Positions 51,109 to 59,378 are shown, counted from the stretch's first letter. The stretch: DNA of 64,000 bases from an uncultured Clostridia bacterium (GCA_934675735.1 CAKURR010000008.1:43922-107921), one strand, 5' to 3'. The notes: generated by a model from the letters alone, not told the origin. Numbers and translations are program-made.

Positions 51109-51717
51109 ATGAAAGACATGAAGCAGGAAAACGGAACGGAAAAGAAAGAAGATCGGCGCGTGCGCCGCACCAAGAAGCTGCTCAGTCAAGGGCTGATTGA
51201 GCTTATGCAGCATAAACAGGTCAAGGATATCACCGTGCGTGAGCTGGCCGATTTGGTGGATGTGAACCGCGGCACGTTCTACCTCTACTACCGCGATATC
51301 TTTGATATGTTGGAACGGCTGGAGGAAGAGTTGTTTGAACAGCTGAACGCGGTCATTCTTGCGCACAAAGGCGAGCCGGTTCTCACCCATGCCCGTCCGA
51401 TGCTGACCGACTTGTTTCGCATTGTGGCGGAAAACAAAGAGATTTGTTCTGTTTTGCTCGGAGATAACGGCGATATCAAATTTTTGCAGAAGCTCAGCAA
51501 TGTGATTCAGGAAAAACTGCGCACGGATTGGCTCAACGGATACGTGGAGAATGAAACAGAGTTTGAATATCGCTATGCTTTCGGCGCGCTGGGCTTTATC
51601 GGTCTGCTCAGAACGTGGCTGCATCGGAATTGCGCGGAATCCGCCGACGATATGGCGGCGCTCGCGGATTCGCTGATTCGTCAGGGCATCATGACGGATA
51701 TCGCAAAGGCGAAATGA
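51109..51717 (+). CDS. TetR/AcrR family transcriptional regulator
   Basis: 202 residues. N-terminal helix-turn-helix (about residues 15-65, with VRELADLVDVNRGTFYLYYRDIFDML), followed by a helical ligand/dimer domain of the type seen in Clostridial TetR regulators with a FGALGFIGLLRTWL segment. The ATG at 51109 has AGAGG about 14 bases upstream, so the start is not firm (51118 is possible). Divergent from the MMPL exporter with a palindrome between them, hence the likely repressor of that exporter and itself. Confidence 0.9.
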   Translation: MKDMKQENGTEKKEDRRVRRTKKLLSQGLIELMQHKQVKDITVRELADLVDVNRGTFYLYYRDIFDMLERLEEELFEQLNAVILAHKGEPVLTHARPMLTDLFRIVAENKEICSVLLGDNGDIKFLQKLSNVIQEKLRTDWLNGYVENETEFEYRYAFGALGFIGLLRTWLHRNCAESADDMAALADSLIRQGIMTDIAKAK

Positions 51718-51741
51718 AAGACTCTTCTCCCCCTGATTTTG

Positions 51742-51785
51742 AAAAAAGACACGCGAGCGTAAAAAACGCGCTCACGCGTCTTTTT
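51742..51785. terminator. Bidirectional terminator after the TetR gene
   Basis: AAAAAGACACGCGAGCG pairs with CGCGCTCACGCGTCTTTTT with a few mismatches and a T/A-rich loop. Confidence 0.8.
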
Positions 51786-51797
51786 ATGGCATAAGAA

Positions 51798-51825
51798 AAA
51801 CGCAACACATCACTGTGCTGCGTTA
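51798..51825 (-). terminator. tRNA operon terminator
   Basis: On the minus strand AACGCAGCAC-AGTGAT-GTGTTGCGTT followed by TTTC, 7 bases after the last tRNA. Confidence 0.8.
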
Positions 51826-51831
51826 CGTGTT

Positions 51832-51907
51832 TGGTGCACCTTCAGGGGCTCGAACCCTGGGCACCCTGATTAAGAGTCAGGTGCTCTACCAACTGAGCTA
51901 AAGGTGC
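51832..51907 (-). tRNA. tRNA-Lys (anticodon CTT)
   Basis: Acceptor GCACCTT/AAGGTGC, anticodon loop CTCTTAA giving CTT, T-loop GGTTCGAGC, encoded CCA. Reads AAG. Last of eight. Confidence 0.95.
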
Positions 51908-51911
51908 GTGC

Positions 51912-51985
51912 TGGAGCGGGTGATGGGAATCGAACCCACGTAGCCAGCTTGGAAGGCTGGAACTCTACCATTGAGCTACACCCGC
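51912..51985 (-). tRNA. tRNA-Gly (anticodon TCC)
   Basis: Acceptor GCGGGTG/CACCCGC, anticodon loop CTTCCAA giving TCC, discriminator T, encoded CCA. Confidence 0.95.
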
Positions 51986-51989
51986 ACAG

Positions 51990-52064
51990 TGGAGCGGTAG
52001 ACGAGATTCGGACTCGCGACATCCACCTTGGCAAGGTGGCACTCTACCACTGAGCTACTACCGC
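51990..52064 (-). tRNA. tRNA-Gly (anticodon GCC)
   Basis: Acceptor GCGGTAG/CTACCGC, anticodon loop TTGCCAA giving GCC, encoded CCA. Confidence 0.95.
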
Positions 52065-52068
52065 ATAA

Positions 52069-52151
52069 TGGTGCGGGTGAAGAGACTCGAACTCATACGC
52101 CGTTGGCAACAGATCCTAAATCTGCCGCGTCTGCCATTCCGCCACACCCGC
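52069..52151 (-). tRNA. tRNA-Leu (anticodon TAG)
   Basis: Acceptor GCGGGTG/CACCCGC, anticodon loop TTTAGGA giving TAG, long variable arm as in class II tRNAs, encoded CCA. Confidence 0.95.
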
Positions 52152-52162
52152 ACACCCCAAAA

Positions 52163-52238
52163 TGGTGACCCATTGGGGATTCGAACCCCAGGCACCCTGA
52201 TTAAAAGTCAGGTGCTCTACCAGCTGAGCTAATGGATC
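52163..52238 (-). tRNA. tRNA-Lys (anticodon TTT)
   Basis: Acceptor GATCCAT/ATGGGTC with a U-G pair, anticodon loop CTTTTAA giving TTT, encoded CCA. Second lysine acceptor in the cluster. Confidence 0.95.
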
Positions 52239-52242
52239 AAAA

Positions 52243-52318
52243 TGGCTGGGGTGGCAGGATTCGAACCTTGCGAATGCGGGAGTCAAAGTCCCGTGCCTTG
52301 CCGCTTGGCGACACCCCA
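52243..52318 (-). tRNA. tRNA-Gln (anticodon TTG)
   Basis: Acceptor TGGGGTG/CACCCCA, anticodon loop CTTTGAC giving TTG, encoded CCA. Confidence 0.95.
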
Positions 52319-52346
52319 ACGTCCCTGCATGAACAGCAGAAAAAAG

Positions 52347-52424
52347 TGGGGTGAGTAGTGGGGCTCGAACCCACGACCTCCAGGGCCACAACCTGGCACT
52401 CTAACCAACTGAGCTATACCCACC
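52347..52424 (-). tRNA. tRNA-His (anticodon GTG)
   Basis: Acceptor GTGGGTA/TACTCAC with the extra G at -1 opposite C73, anticodon loop TTGTGGC giving GTG, encoded CCA. Confidence 0.95.
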
Positions 52425-52428
52425 ACGA

Positions 52429-52505
52429 TGGCGCGCCTGGAGGGATTCGAACCCACGGCCCACGGCTTAGAAGGCCGTTGCTCTATCCGACTGAGCTACA
52501 GGCGC
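52429..52505 (-). tRNA. tRNA-Arg (anticodon TCT)
   Basis: Acceptor GCGCCTG/CAGGCGC, anticodon loop CTTCTAA giving TCT, encoded CCA. First tRNA after the promoter. Confidence 0.95.
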
Positions 52506-52554
52506 AGGCTTCGCTGTTCCTCTGACGCTGCGGCGTTCCCGCTGACGAGAACTA

Positions 52555-52583
52555 ATTATACAGATTCGACGCGCCTTTGTCAA
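52555..52583 (-). promoter_or_regulatory. tRNA operon promoter
   Basis: Perfect consensus TTGACA (52583-52578), 17-bp spacer, TATAAT (52560-52555) on the minus strand, 50 bases before the first tRNA. Confidence 0.95.
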
Positions 52584-52676
52584 GAGGTTTTTTGACATTT
52601 TTTTGAATTTTCTTGCGACTTTTCGTGGTTTCCCGAAAAAAACGAACGATTGCCTTGCTTTTTCGCTTGAACTTGC

Positions 52677-53156
52677 TTACAGAATATCCTCTGTGCGCAC
52701 CTTTTCCCCATCGAGAATCAGCAGGCTGGCGCGTGCCGCGCCTCCCCTGCACCGATTGCCCGCCGAACCCGGGTTGAGCAGCAGCACGCCGTAGGCATAT
52801 TCGCAGTGTGGCTCATGCGTATGGCCGAACAGCGCGATATCTGCGCCGTTATCCTTGGCTCGATAGGCCAGCGTCATCAGGCTCGGAAACATGTGGCCGT
52901 GCTCCATCCAGATTTTATGGCCGCCCAACTCGATGAGCAGCTGATCCGGCAGCATCGAGGCCCAATCATTGTTCCCGCGAACGGCGTAAAGAATCGGCTG
53001 ATGCGGCATTTTTTCCAATTCATCGCGCAGAAACATGGCGTCCGACGCGATATCGCCCAGAAAGCAGGCCGCGTCGATGTGCCCCATTTTTTCAAGCAGC
53101 CTTTCCAGCGCGTCTCGGTCTCCGTGACTGTCGGAGAACACGCCGACGCGGGTCAT
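52677..53156 (-). CDS. YfcE/MJ0936 family metallophosphoesterase
   Basis: 159 residues. Metal motifs in order: FSDSHGDRDA, GDIASD, GNNDW, MEHGHMFP, FGHTHEP. Phosphodiesterase of the YfcE/YsnB group; natural substrate is not known. Overlaps rdgB by 4 bases (ATGA). In Bacillus ysnB follows ysnA (rdgB) and gerM, the same order as here. Confidence 0.92.
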   Translation of the reverse strand: MTRVGVFSDSHGDRDALERLLEKMGHIDAACFLGDIASDAMFLRDELEKMPHQPILYAVRGNNDWASMLPDQLLIELGGHKIWMEHGHMFPSLMTLAYRAKDNGADIALFGHTHEPHCEYAYGVLLLNPGSAGNRCRGGAARASLLILDGEKVRTEDIL

Positions 53157-53749
53157 TGACGGGCCTCCAGCGCGCGGAGAACGGCCTCAATGCCGCGCTT
53201 TCTGTGGCTGATGGCGTTTTTGCGCTCCGGTGAAATCTCCGCAAAGGTCTCCCCCGTTTCACACAGAAACAGCGGGTCATAGCCGAAACCACCCTGCCCT
53301 CTGCGCTCGGTCAGAATCTCACCCTCGCATGTGCCGCGGCAGACGATGGGTTCGCAATCGGGCCGAACCAGTGCAATGGCGGCGACATAACGCGCCTTTC
53401 TCGGCGCGGGAATGCCTTCGAGATTGTGCAGCAGCAGGTCGTTATTCGCTTCGTCATCGCCGTGGCGGCCGCAGTAGCGCGCGCTGTATACGCCGGGCGC
53501 GCCGTTCAGGGCGTCCACTTCCAGCCCACTGTCGTCGGCGATGGCCGCGCTGTTGCTGACGTGCATCACATAATTGGCTTTGATGAGCGCGTTTTCTTCA
53601 AACGTCGTTCCGTTCTCTTCGATGTCCGCGGCAATCCCCGCTTCGCGCATGGAAACGATATCGAATCGTCCTCCGAGAATTTCCCGAAATTCACGCAGCT
53701 TGTTTGCATTGTTGCTGGCGACGATTAAACGCATTTTCTGTGCTGACAT
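53153..53749 (-). CDS. rdgB: dITP/XTP pyrophosphatase
   Basis: House-cleaning enzyme that hydrolyses deaminated purine triphosphates. 198 residues. N-terminal SNNANKLREFREIL, DDSGLEVDALNGAPGVYSARY, and GFGYDPLF are diagnostic of the Ham1 family. Start ATG at 53749 with GAAGAGG. An extended -10 (TGCTATACT) lies at about 53799-53791. It follows gerM but behind a terminator. Confidence 0.95.
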   Translation of the reverse strand: MSAQKMRLIVASNNANKLREFREILGGRFDIVSMREAGIAADIEENGTTFEENALIKANYVMHVSNSAAIADDSGLEVDALNGAPGVYSARYCGRHGDDEANNDLLLHNLEGIPAPRKARYVAAIALVRPDCEPIVCRGTCEGEILTERRGQGGFGYDPLFLCETGETFAEISPERKNAISHRKRGIEAVLRALEARQ

Positions 53750-53817
53750 ATGCCTCTTCCGCCTTCCTTTTTGTATCGTGCTTTTACCCGAACAGTATAG
53801 CATAATTTGTCTGTAAA

Positions 53818-53857
53818 GAAAAGAGCCGAAACGCACGATGCGTCCGGCTCTTCGCTT
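53818..53857 (-). terminator. gerM terminator
   Basis: On the minus strand AAGAGCCG-x-ACGCA-TCG-TGCGT-xx-CGGCTCTT, followed by TTCTTT. Confidence 0.8.
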
Positions 53858-54896
53858 ATTCAATCATCATCACTTCGGGATAGCTGTTTTCCACGTCGCT
53901 GGCGATGTTGGCAAACGTCGGCACATCCGTCACAGGCAGCTGATACGGTTTTCCGTCCACCAGAATCCGAACCTTCTTAATGCCCGGGTAGCGTGTGCAG
54001 GTCATCATCAGCGCACGCATAGCCTGCACGCCGCCGTCGCTCTGCTCGGCAATCTTGGTGAAATCGCCGCTGAAATTGATGGTAATCACACCGTCGCTGA
54101 CGTCAATGCCGAGCAGCTGGACGCTTTGCTCAAGCGGCGTTTCTAAACCGCTGTCGGCTTTCGGACCGCGCAGGAACTCGAAAACGGCGGTGGCCACGTC
54201 GTCCGAACCGTAGACCGTTCTGGAGACCGGAACGAGCAGTCTGCCGTCCTGCGCGGGGAAAAACACCTGAATTTCCTCGCTGTCGGCAAACGTCGGTTCG
54301 GCGGTCTCTTCCAAATTCAGGCCGACACGCGTGTATGAGCCGCCTATGTTGGTTCCGTGTGTCAGCGTGCCGCGCGTTTTGCCGTCAATCAAAAAGTTCA
54401 CGTCGTTCACGGTGTCAAATTCGGTCAGCGCCCAGACGATGGCTGTGCGCATATTTTCTTCCTGCTGTTTATCCTCGGCGTTCAGCGCCTGCGCGCTCAT
54501 GTCCACGCGGGCGTGTCCCGCCGATATATCCAAATCAAAGGTCGTCCCCTCCGGCACGACGGGCACAAGGCCGAGCCGCGCGGCGTCCATGTCGTTTCTC
54601 GGGTTTTGAACCATCAATTCGAGCGTGGCTTTGGCAATGCCGTCCTGTTTGGCCACGTCGCGCTGCACGGGCACCAGATAGCCGTCTCCGTCCTCATAAT
54701 AGACGACGGTCTGGCGGGTATCCTCTGTCTGTGCGGCCGAAACGCTGACCTCCGGTATGTCCTCCATGGGTTCTTCGTAGGGTTCGCTGTTTGTGCCGGT
54801 GCGCTTGAGCGAGAGCAGCAGCACCAGCGCTGCCGAGCTGACGATGAGCGCGCGCTCGACCGCTTCGCGCCGAATCCTGATTTTCGGCCATTTCAC
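53856..54896 (-). CDS. gerM: GerMN-domain sporulation/germination protein
   Basis: 346 residues: short basic N terminus, one membrane helix (about 15-30) instead of a GerM lipobox, a linker, then two GerMN domains (about 60-190 and 205-335), each with the pattern LKVNGSATVNFS-like (LDISAGHARVDMS and IDVSDGVITINFSGDF). GerM in Bacillus stabilises the SpoIIIA-SpoIIQ channel between mother cell and forespore. GTG start with AAGGAG. Position before rdgB and yfcE supports orthology. Confidence 0.9.
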   Translation of the reverse strand: MKWPKIRIRREAVERALIVSSAALVLLLSLKRTGTNSEPYEEPMEDIPEVSVSAAQTEDTRQTVVYYEDGDGYLVPVQRDVAKQDGIAKATLELMVQNPRNDMDAARLGLVPVVPEGTTFDLDISAGHARVDMSAQALNAEDKQQEENMRTAIVWALTEFDTVNDVNFLIDGKTRGTLTHGTNIGGSYTRVGLNLEETAEPTFADSEEIQVFFPAQDGRLLVPVSRTVYGSDDVATAVFEFLRGPKADSGLETPLEQSVQLLGIDVSDGVITINFSGDFTKIAEQSDGGVQAMRALMMTCTRYPGIKKVRILVDGKPYQLPVTDVPTFANIASDVENSYPEVMMIE

Positions 54897-54970
54897 AAGC
54901 CATCACTCCTTGTCGGTTCATTTCCGCCCCAGTTTATGACCCGCTTTGCGCGTGCATGCCTGCTTTCCCC

Positions 54971-54999
54971 TTTGCTTTGCGCGCAAAAGATGGTATAAT
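54971..54999 (+). promoter_or_regulatory. rqcH promoter
   Basis: TTTGCT (54971-54976), 17-bp spacer, TATAAT (54994-54999) with extended TG. Gives a leader of about 150 bases. Confidence 0.75.
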
Positions 55000-55004
55000 A
55001 CCGA

Positions 55005-55155
55005 TAGACGGGATGACAGAAAACATAAACGGGTTGCGCACGCACGGCAGGGCGCAGGCGTTGACGCGCCGCCCTTTGCCACGCTGCATCCTATGTTTCG
55101 ATGCGGCGGGTCATGCCCGCGACGATGAACCTCGCTGAAGGAGGATTTTTTTATT
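55005..55155 (+). other. GC-rich leader before rqcH, possibly structured
   Basis: About 150 untranslated bases with several possible stems (GGGCG...CGCCC; GCGGG-TCAT-CCCGC). I recognise no known riboswitch. It ends with AAGGAGG 11 bases before the ATG. Confidence 0.4.
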
Positions 55156-56901
55156 ATGCCTATGGACGGTGTGATGCTGGGCTTTGTTGCCCGGCAATTA
55201 GATACGACCCTTCGTGACGGACGCGTGGATCGCGTCATTCAGCCGGAAAAAGACGAAATCCATCTGTTGATTCGCGCCCAGGGAACCAATTACCGCCTTG
55301 TCCTCAGCGCGGCGGCCAGCGCGGCGCGCGTGCACCTGAGCGAGCACGCCAAGACGGGCCCGATGGAGCCGCCGATGCTGTGCATGCTCCTTCGCAAGTA
55401 TCTCTGCGGCGGGCGTGTGCTCGCGGTGCGCCGCATTGCGGGCGACCGCATTCTGGAAATCGACATCAGCAACCTGAGCGAGCTGGGTGATCCCGTGACG
55501 CGCACGCTGGTCGTGGAAATCATGGGCAGGCACTCGAATATCATTCTGCGGACGGCGGACGGGCGCATTGTGGACGCCGCGCGCCATGTCGGGCAGGATA
55601 TCTCCCGCGTGCGGCAGGTGATGCCGGGCCTGCCCTATGCCTACCCGCCGGCACAGGACAAGCTCGACCCCGATACGGCGGAGGCGCGGGCGATTGCCGA
55701 AGCGCTCCTTCGCGCGGGCGGCAAGCTGGAAAAGGCCATCGGCGCAAGTATCGCCGGTTTTTCGCCGCAGGCGGCGCGGGAAGCGGCTGTGCGCATCGGC
55801 ACGGACGGTTCGGCGCTCGTCACCGAAATCGATGTGAACGCGGCAGCGGAAGCGTTGCATGCGTATCTGAAACAAATGCCCGCGCTTTCGCCCTGTGTGG
55901 TGACGCTGGATGATTTGGGCGCGCCGAAGGATGTTTTTCCCTTCCCGCAAATGCATCTGCCGGCGGAAAAGACTATGCAGTTTGACGACCCGAGCGCGGC
56001 ACTCGACGCGTTTTTTTACGAGCGCGATCGTCGGGACAGGCTGAATCAGCGCAGCGCAAGCCTCGCGCATACGATTAAGAACCATATCGAGCGCTGTGAA
56101 AAGAAGATCGCCATTCAAAACGAGGCGCTGGAAAGCGCGGCGCGGATGGAAGAATATCGGCAGAACGGTGAGCTTTTGCAGGCCAATCTTTACCGCCTGC
56201 AAAAGGGCGAAGCGACAGCGGTTGTGGAAAATTATTACAGCGAGAACTGCGAACCGATTTCCATCCCGATGGATGTTTCTCTCTCGCCCGCGCAAAATGC
56301 CCAGCGATATTTCAAGCTCTATCAAAAAGCGCGCGGCGCGCGGACGCTGGCCGCCGAACAGAAGCAGAAAGCCGAACAGGAGCTGGCCTATCTGGAACAG
56401 ATGGAGGACGATTTGCGCAAATGTACGGATGCGCGCGGGTTGACCGAGCTGCGCGAAATGCTGGTTGCGTCCGGCCATGTGCGGCAGACGGCTTCGCGCG
56501 TGAAGCCGAGGAAAGAAGCGCCGTCTCAGCCGATGAAATTCCTTTCGTGCGACGGCATCGAAATGGAGGTCGGCAAGAACGCGCTGCAAAACGAGCGCCT
56601 GACGATGGGCGCGCGCGGCAGCGAGACGTGGCTGCACGCGCAGAAAATGCCCGGCTCGCATGTGCTGATTCACACCGAGGGCGACGTGCCGGAAACGACG
56701 CTGATGCAGGCGGCGATGCTGGCCGCATATTATTCCAAAGGGGTTCGGAGCGCTCAGGTGCCGATTGACGCGACGCTGCGCCGCTATATTAAAAAGCCCG
56801 GCGGAACGCCCGCGGGCTTTGTCACCTACACCCATCAGCGCACGCTGTATATCACGCCGAGCGAGGCGGAGGTCAAAAAAATCCGGCTTTTGCGCGAATA
56901 A
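55156..56901 (+). CDS. rqcH: RqcH/Rqc2 ribosome quality control factor (NFACT)
   Basis: Binds stalled 50S subunits and recruits tRNA-Ala to add alanine tails. 581 residues: NFACT-N (1-200, with MDGVMLGFVARQL and VEIMGRHSNIIL), a coiled coil (about 270-420), and NFACT-R with ARGSETWLHAQKMPGSHVLI near 495. Earlier annotated as fibronectin-binding protein FbpA/YloA. Full length. The second methionine at 55162 is an alternative start. A bidirectional terminator separates it from metK. Confidence 0.95.
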   Translation: MPMDGVMLGFVARQLDTTLRDGRVDRVIQPEKDEIHLLIRAQGTNYRLVLSAAASAARVHLSEHAKTGPMEPPMLCMLLRKYLCGGRVLAVRRIAGDRILEIDISNLSELGDPVTRTLVVEIMGRHSNIILRTADGRIVDAARHVGQDISRVRQVMPGLPYAYPPAQDKLDPDTAEARAIAEALLRAGGKLEKAIGASIAGFSPQAAREAAVRIGTDGSALVTEIDVNAAAEALHAYLKQMPALSPCVVTLDDLGAPKDVFPFPQMHLPAEKTMQFDDPSAALDAFFYERDRRDRLNQRSASLAHTIKNHIERCEKKIAIQNEALESAARMEEYRQNGELLQANLYRLQKGEATAVVENYYSENCEPISIPMDVSLSPAQNAQRYFKLYQKARGARTLAAEQKQKAEQELAYLEQMEDDLRKCTDARGLTELREMLVASGHVRQTASRVKPRKEAPSQPMKFLSCDGIEMEVGKNALQNERLTMGARGSETWLHAQKMPGSHVLIHTEGDVPETTLMQAAMLAAYYSKGVRSAQVPIDATLRRYIKKPGGTPAGFVTYTHQRTLYITPSEAEVKKIRLLRE

Positions 56902-56910
56902 ACGGCATAT

Positions 56911-56943
56911 GAAAAGACACCGGCGGCCTGCCAGCGTCTTTTT
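56911..56943. terminator. Bidirectional terminator between rqcH and metK
   Basis: AAAAGAC and GTCTTTTT arms with an inner GGC/GCC stem; serves both converging genes. Confidence 0.75.
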
Positions 56944-56954
56944 GTATGCAAAAA

Positions 56955-58127
56955 TCAGATTTCGACAGCGGCGCGAAGCGCTTCCGCCTTGTCCACGCGC
57001 TCCCAAGGCAGGTCGATATCCGTTCTGCCGAAATGGCCGAAGGCGGACGTCTGCCGATAAATCGGGCGGCGCAGATTCAGCATGTCGATGATGCCCGCCG
57101 GACGAAGATCAAACAGCTCACCGACAATCTGTGCGAGCTTTTCGTCGGAAATAACACCTGTCCCCTGCGTATCCACGAGCAGGGAAACCGGATGCGCTAC
57201 GCCGATGGCATAGGCCAGCTCGATTTCGCAGCGCTTGGCCAATCCCGCGGCGACGATGTTTTTCGCGATGTAGCGCGCGGCATACGCGGCGCTGCGGTCA
57301 ACCTTCGTCGGGTCTTTGCCGCTGAACGCGCCGCCGCCGTGACGGGCATATCCGCCGTAGGTATCCACGATAATCTTGCGCCCCGTCAAGCCGGAATCGC
57401 CCATCGGGCCGCCGATGGTGAAGCGCCCCGTCGGGTTGATGAGGAAGCGGGTATTGGCGTCCATCAGCTCGGCCGGAATGGCTTTGCAGATGACTTTGTC
57501 GATAATCGCGGCAGACAGCTCCTCGTGGCTGATTTCCGGCGCATGCTGGGTGGAAACGACGACCGTATCGACGCGGACGGGCTTGTCCCCGTCATATTCG
57601 ATGGTGACTTGGCTCTTGCCGTCCGGACGCAGCCACGTCAGTTCGCCGCTTCTTCTCGCTTCGGACAGGCGGCGCGTGATGCGGTGCGCCAACGCGATGG
57701 GCATGGGCATCATCTCGGGCGTTTCGTCGCAGGCAAAGCCGAACATCATGCCTTGGTCACCCGCGCCGATATCCATATCGCCCACGCCGCGGCCCTCCAG
57801 CGCGTCGTCAACGCCCATCGCGATATCGGGGCTCTGACCGTGCAGCGCGGTCAGCACGGCGCACGTGTGGCCGTCAAAACCGTATTTGGCGCGGTCATAG
57901 CCGATGTCGCAGACCACCTCGCGCACGATATCGTCCACGCGGTAATCGGCGGTCGTCGTCACCTCGCCCATCACCATCACAATGCCGGTCGTGGTGCAGG
58001 TTTCACAGGCCACGCGCGCATACGGGTCCTGAGCCAGAATTGCGTCCAGCACGGCATCGCTGATTTGGTCACAGATTTTGTCGGGATGGCCTTCGGTTAC
58101 GGATTCGGATGTAAACAGTTTCTTCAT
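56955..58127 (-). CDS. metK: S-adenosylmethionine synthetase
   Basis: Makes SAM from methionine and ATP. 390 residues. ATP motif GAGDQGMMFG, N-terminal EGHPDKICDQISDAVLDA, and P-loop-like GGGAFSGKDPTKVDRSAAY. The ATG at 58127 (MKKLFTSESVTEGHPDKI) follows GAGGAG; upstream open frame is the riboswitch. Expression is controlled by the SAM-I riboswitch, giving feedback by its product, which feeds the radical SAM enzymes in this window. Confidence 0.97.
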   Translation of the reverse strand: MKKLFTSESVTEGHPDKICDQISDAVLDAILAQDPYARVACETCTTTGIVMVMGEVTTTADYRVDDIVREVVCDIGYDRAKYGFDGHTCAVLTALHGQSPDIAMGVDDALEGRGVGDMDIGAGDQGMMFGFACDETPEMMPMPIALAHRITRRLSEARRSGELTWLRPDGKSQVTIEYDGDKPVRVDTVVVSTQHAPEISHEELSAAIIDKVICKAIPAELMDANTRFLINPTGRFTIGGPMGDSGLTGRKIIVDTYGGYARHGGGAFSGKDPTKVDRSAAYAARYIAKNIVAAGLAKRCEIELAYAIGVAHPVSLLVDTQGTGVISDEKLAQIVGELFDLRPAGIIDMLNLRRPIYRQTSAFGHFGRTDIDLPWERVDKAEALRAAVEI

Positions 58128-58171
58128 CGCTTTCGTTCTCCTCTCGTCGTTTGAGAGCGGTTTGACGGCGC

Positions 58172-58206
58172 AAAAAAGCCGCCCGATTGCGCAAATCAGG
58201 CGGCTT
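58172..58206 (-). terminator. SAM riboswitch expression-platform terminator
   Basis: On the minus strand AAGCCGCCTGATT-TGCGC-AATCGGGCGGCTT followed by TTTT. Located between the aptamer and metK. Confidence 0.9.
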
Positions 58207-58217
58207 GAATCACCATA

Positions 58218-58312
58218 CCTCATCTGCCGGCTTAAAGCCGTAGGATTTGGCACCGGATTCAACCGGTTGCCGGGCTTCATCGGGCCTATTCCCTCCGCCG
58301 CTCTCAATAAGG
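58218..58312 (-). promoter_or_regulatory. SAM-I (S-box) riboswitch
   Basis: SAM-sensing aptamer. Minus strand starts CCTTATTGAGAGCGGCGGAG, then GGCCCGATGAAGCCCGGCAA, then GGTGCCAAATCC, closing with AGATGAGG; CCTTAT/ATGAGG forms P1. These are the conserved S-box blocks. SAM binding stabilises P1 and lets the terminator form, so metK is off when SAM is high. Confidence 0.96.
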
Positions 58313-58338
58313 CTGAAATGTTCTTTTTTAACGCTACG

Positions 58339-58367
58339 ATTATAGCAGGCTGTCTGCGGTTTGTCAA
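58339..58367 (-). promoter_or_regulatory. metK promoter
   Basis: Perfect consensus TTGACA (58367-58362), 17-bp spacer, TATAAT (58344-58339) on the minus strand. Confidence 0.93.
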
Positions 58368-58372
58368 CCGAT

Positions 58373-59227
58373 TTATTCGCCGCCGAGTTTGTACGCGGCC
58401 ACGCAGCCAAGTGCCAGCGTCACAACGGAAATGACGACGGTCATCACCGTGACGCCCGCATAGCTCAGCCCCATCAGGATGGCGACGGGAGAGGCCGTCA
58501 CAAGGCCCATGATGGCGCAGTAGGTCGGGCCGGGGAAGCGGCGCAGCAGCACCTCAATCAGTTTGGCGACGGCAAAAATGCCGACGACGACGCCGATGCC
58601 GAACGGAATCAGCACGCCGCAGCAGCCCAGCACCGCGCCGATGTTGCCGGAAAGCAGCGCGTCCACCAAACCGCTGACCGAGCCGACGACGGGATTGTAA
58701 TAGCCCAGCAGCATCAGCATCATCGAGCCGCTGACGCCCGGAATGACCATCGTCGCCGCAGCGATAACGCCCATGACAAACAGGATGATGATCTGCCCGA
58801 TGTTCAGCGTGATGGCCGCGTCCGTGCCGTTTCCGCCCCCTACAACTTTCAGACCGACGACCAGCGCAAAGGCCAGCACAAAGGCGACGATGCCCGCAAT
58901 GCCCTTCTTTTCGCCCTTCATCTTTTTGAGAATCATCGGCAGGCCGCCCAGAATCAGGCCGATGAACGCCATGTTCGTCGGCAGCGGATACGTGCCCAGC
59001 AGGAAAGTAATCAGCTTGGCCAGACCGAGAATACCCAGCACCATGCCCAGCGCATACGGCCACAAGGTCTTGATGCAGCGCTTGAAGTCTTTGAACAGCG
59101 AGTTGATGCAGCCGATGATGGTGTCGTAAATGCCCATCGAAACCATCATCGTGCCGCCGCTGACGCCGGGAATGATGTTGGCCAGGCCGATCACCACGCC
59201 GCGCAGAATGTCAAAAATCGTTTTCAT
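58373..59227 (-). CDS. DUF368 polyprenyl-phosphate transporter (PopT type)
   Basis: 284 residues, about eight to nine hydrophobic segments with two copies of the IPGVSGGTM/IPGVSGSMM motif (about residues 19-28 and 165-174). DUF368 proteins were shown to recycle undecaprenyl phosphate across the membrane. The ATG at 59227 is preferred to the GTG at 59239, which lies inside the ribosome binding site. Near-consensus promoter 115 bases upstream. Supplies lipid carrier for wall polymers, matching the mre/PBP2/RodA genes. Confidence 0.9.
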   Translation of the reverse strand: MKTIFDILRGVVIGLANIIPGVSGGTMMVSMGIYDTIIGCINSLFKDFKRCIKTLWPYALGMVLGILGLAKLITFLLGTYPLPTNMAFIGLILGGLPMILKKMKGEKKGIAGIVAFVLAFALVVGLKVVGGGNGTDAAITLNIGQIIILFVMGVIAAATMVIPGVSGSMMLMLLGYYNPVVGSVSGLVDALLSGNIGAVLGCCGVLIPFGIGVVVGIFAVAKLIEVLLRRFPGPTYCAIMGLVTASPVAILMGLSYAGVTVMTVVISVVTLALGCVAAYKLGGE

Positions 59228-59349
59228 GTTTTCTTCCACCTCAACATTGTTTTTGCATGTTGTTTTCGCGCAAACGGGCGTCGCTTACAGAAATTTGGGG
59301 GATGCCCCGTTTCCTGCATGGCAAAGCCCAAGGGAATATTTTCTTTGCT

Positions 59350-59378
59350 ATTGTATCAGCAAGGGAGGCTTTCGTCAA
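59350..59378 (-). promoter_or_regulatory. Promoter of the DUF368 gene
   Basis: TTGACG (59378-59373), 17-bp spacer, TACAAT (59355-59350). The -35 overlaps the stop of the small upstream gene. Confidence 0.8.

Noticed and set aside
55198..57006. A 602-codon open frame on the minus strand opposite rqcH
   Set aside because: Antisense to a well-supported gene, His/Arg-rich, no family motif and no ribosome binding site.
56941..58154. A 402-codon open frame on the plus strand opposite metK
   Set aside because: Shadow of metK in another frame without motif or initiation signal.
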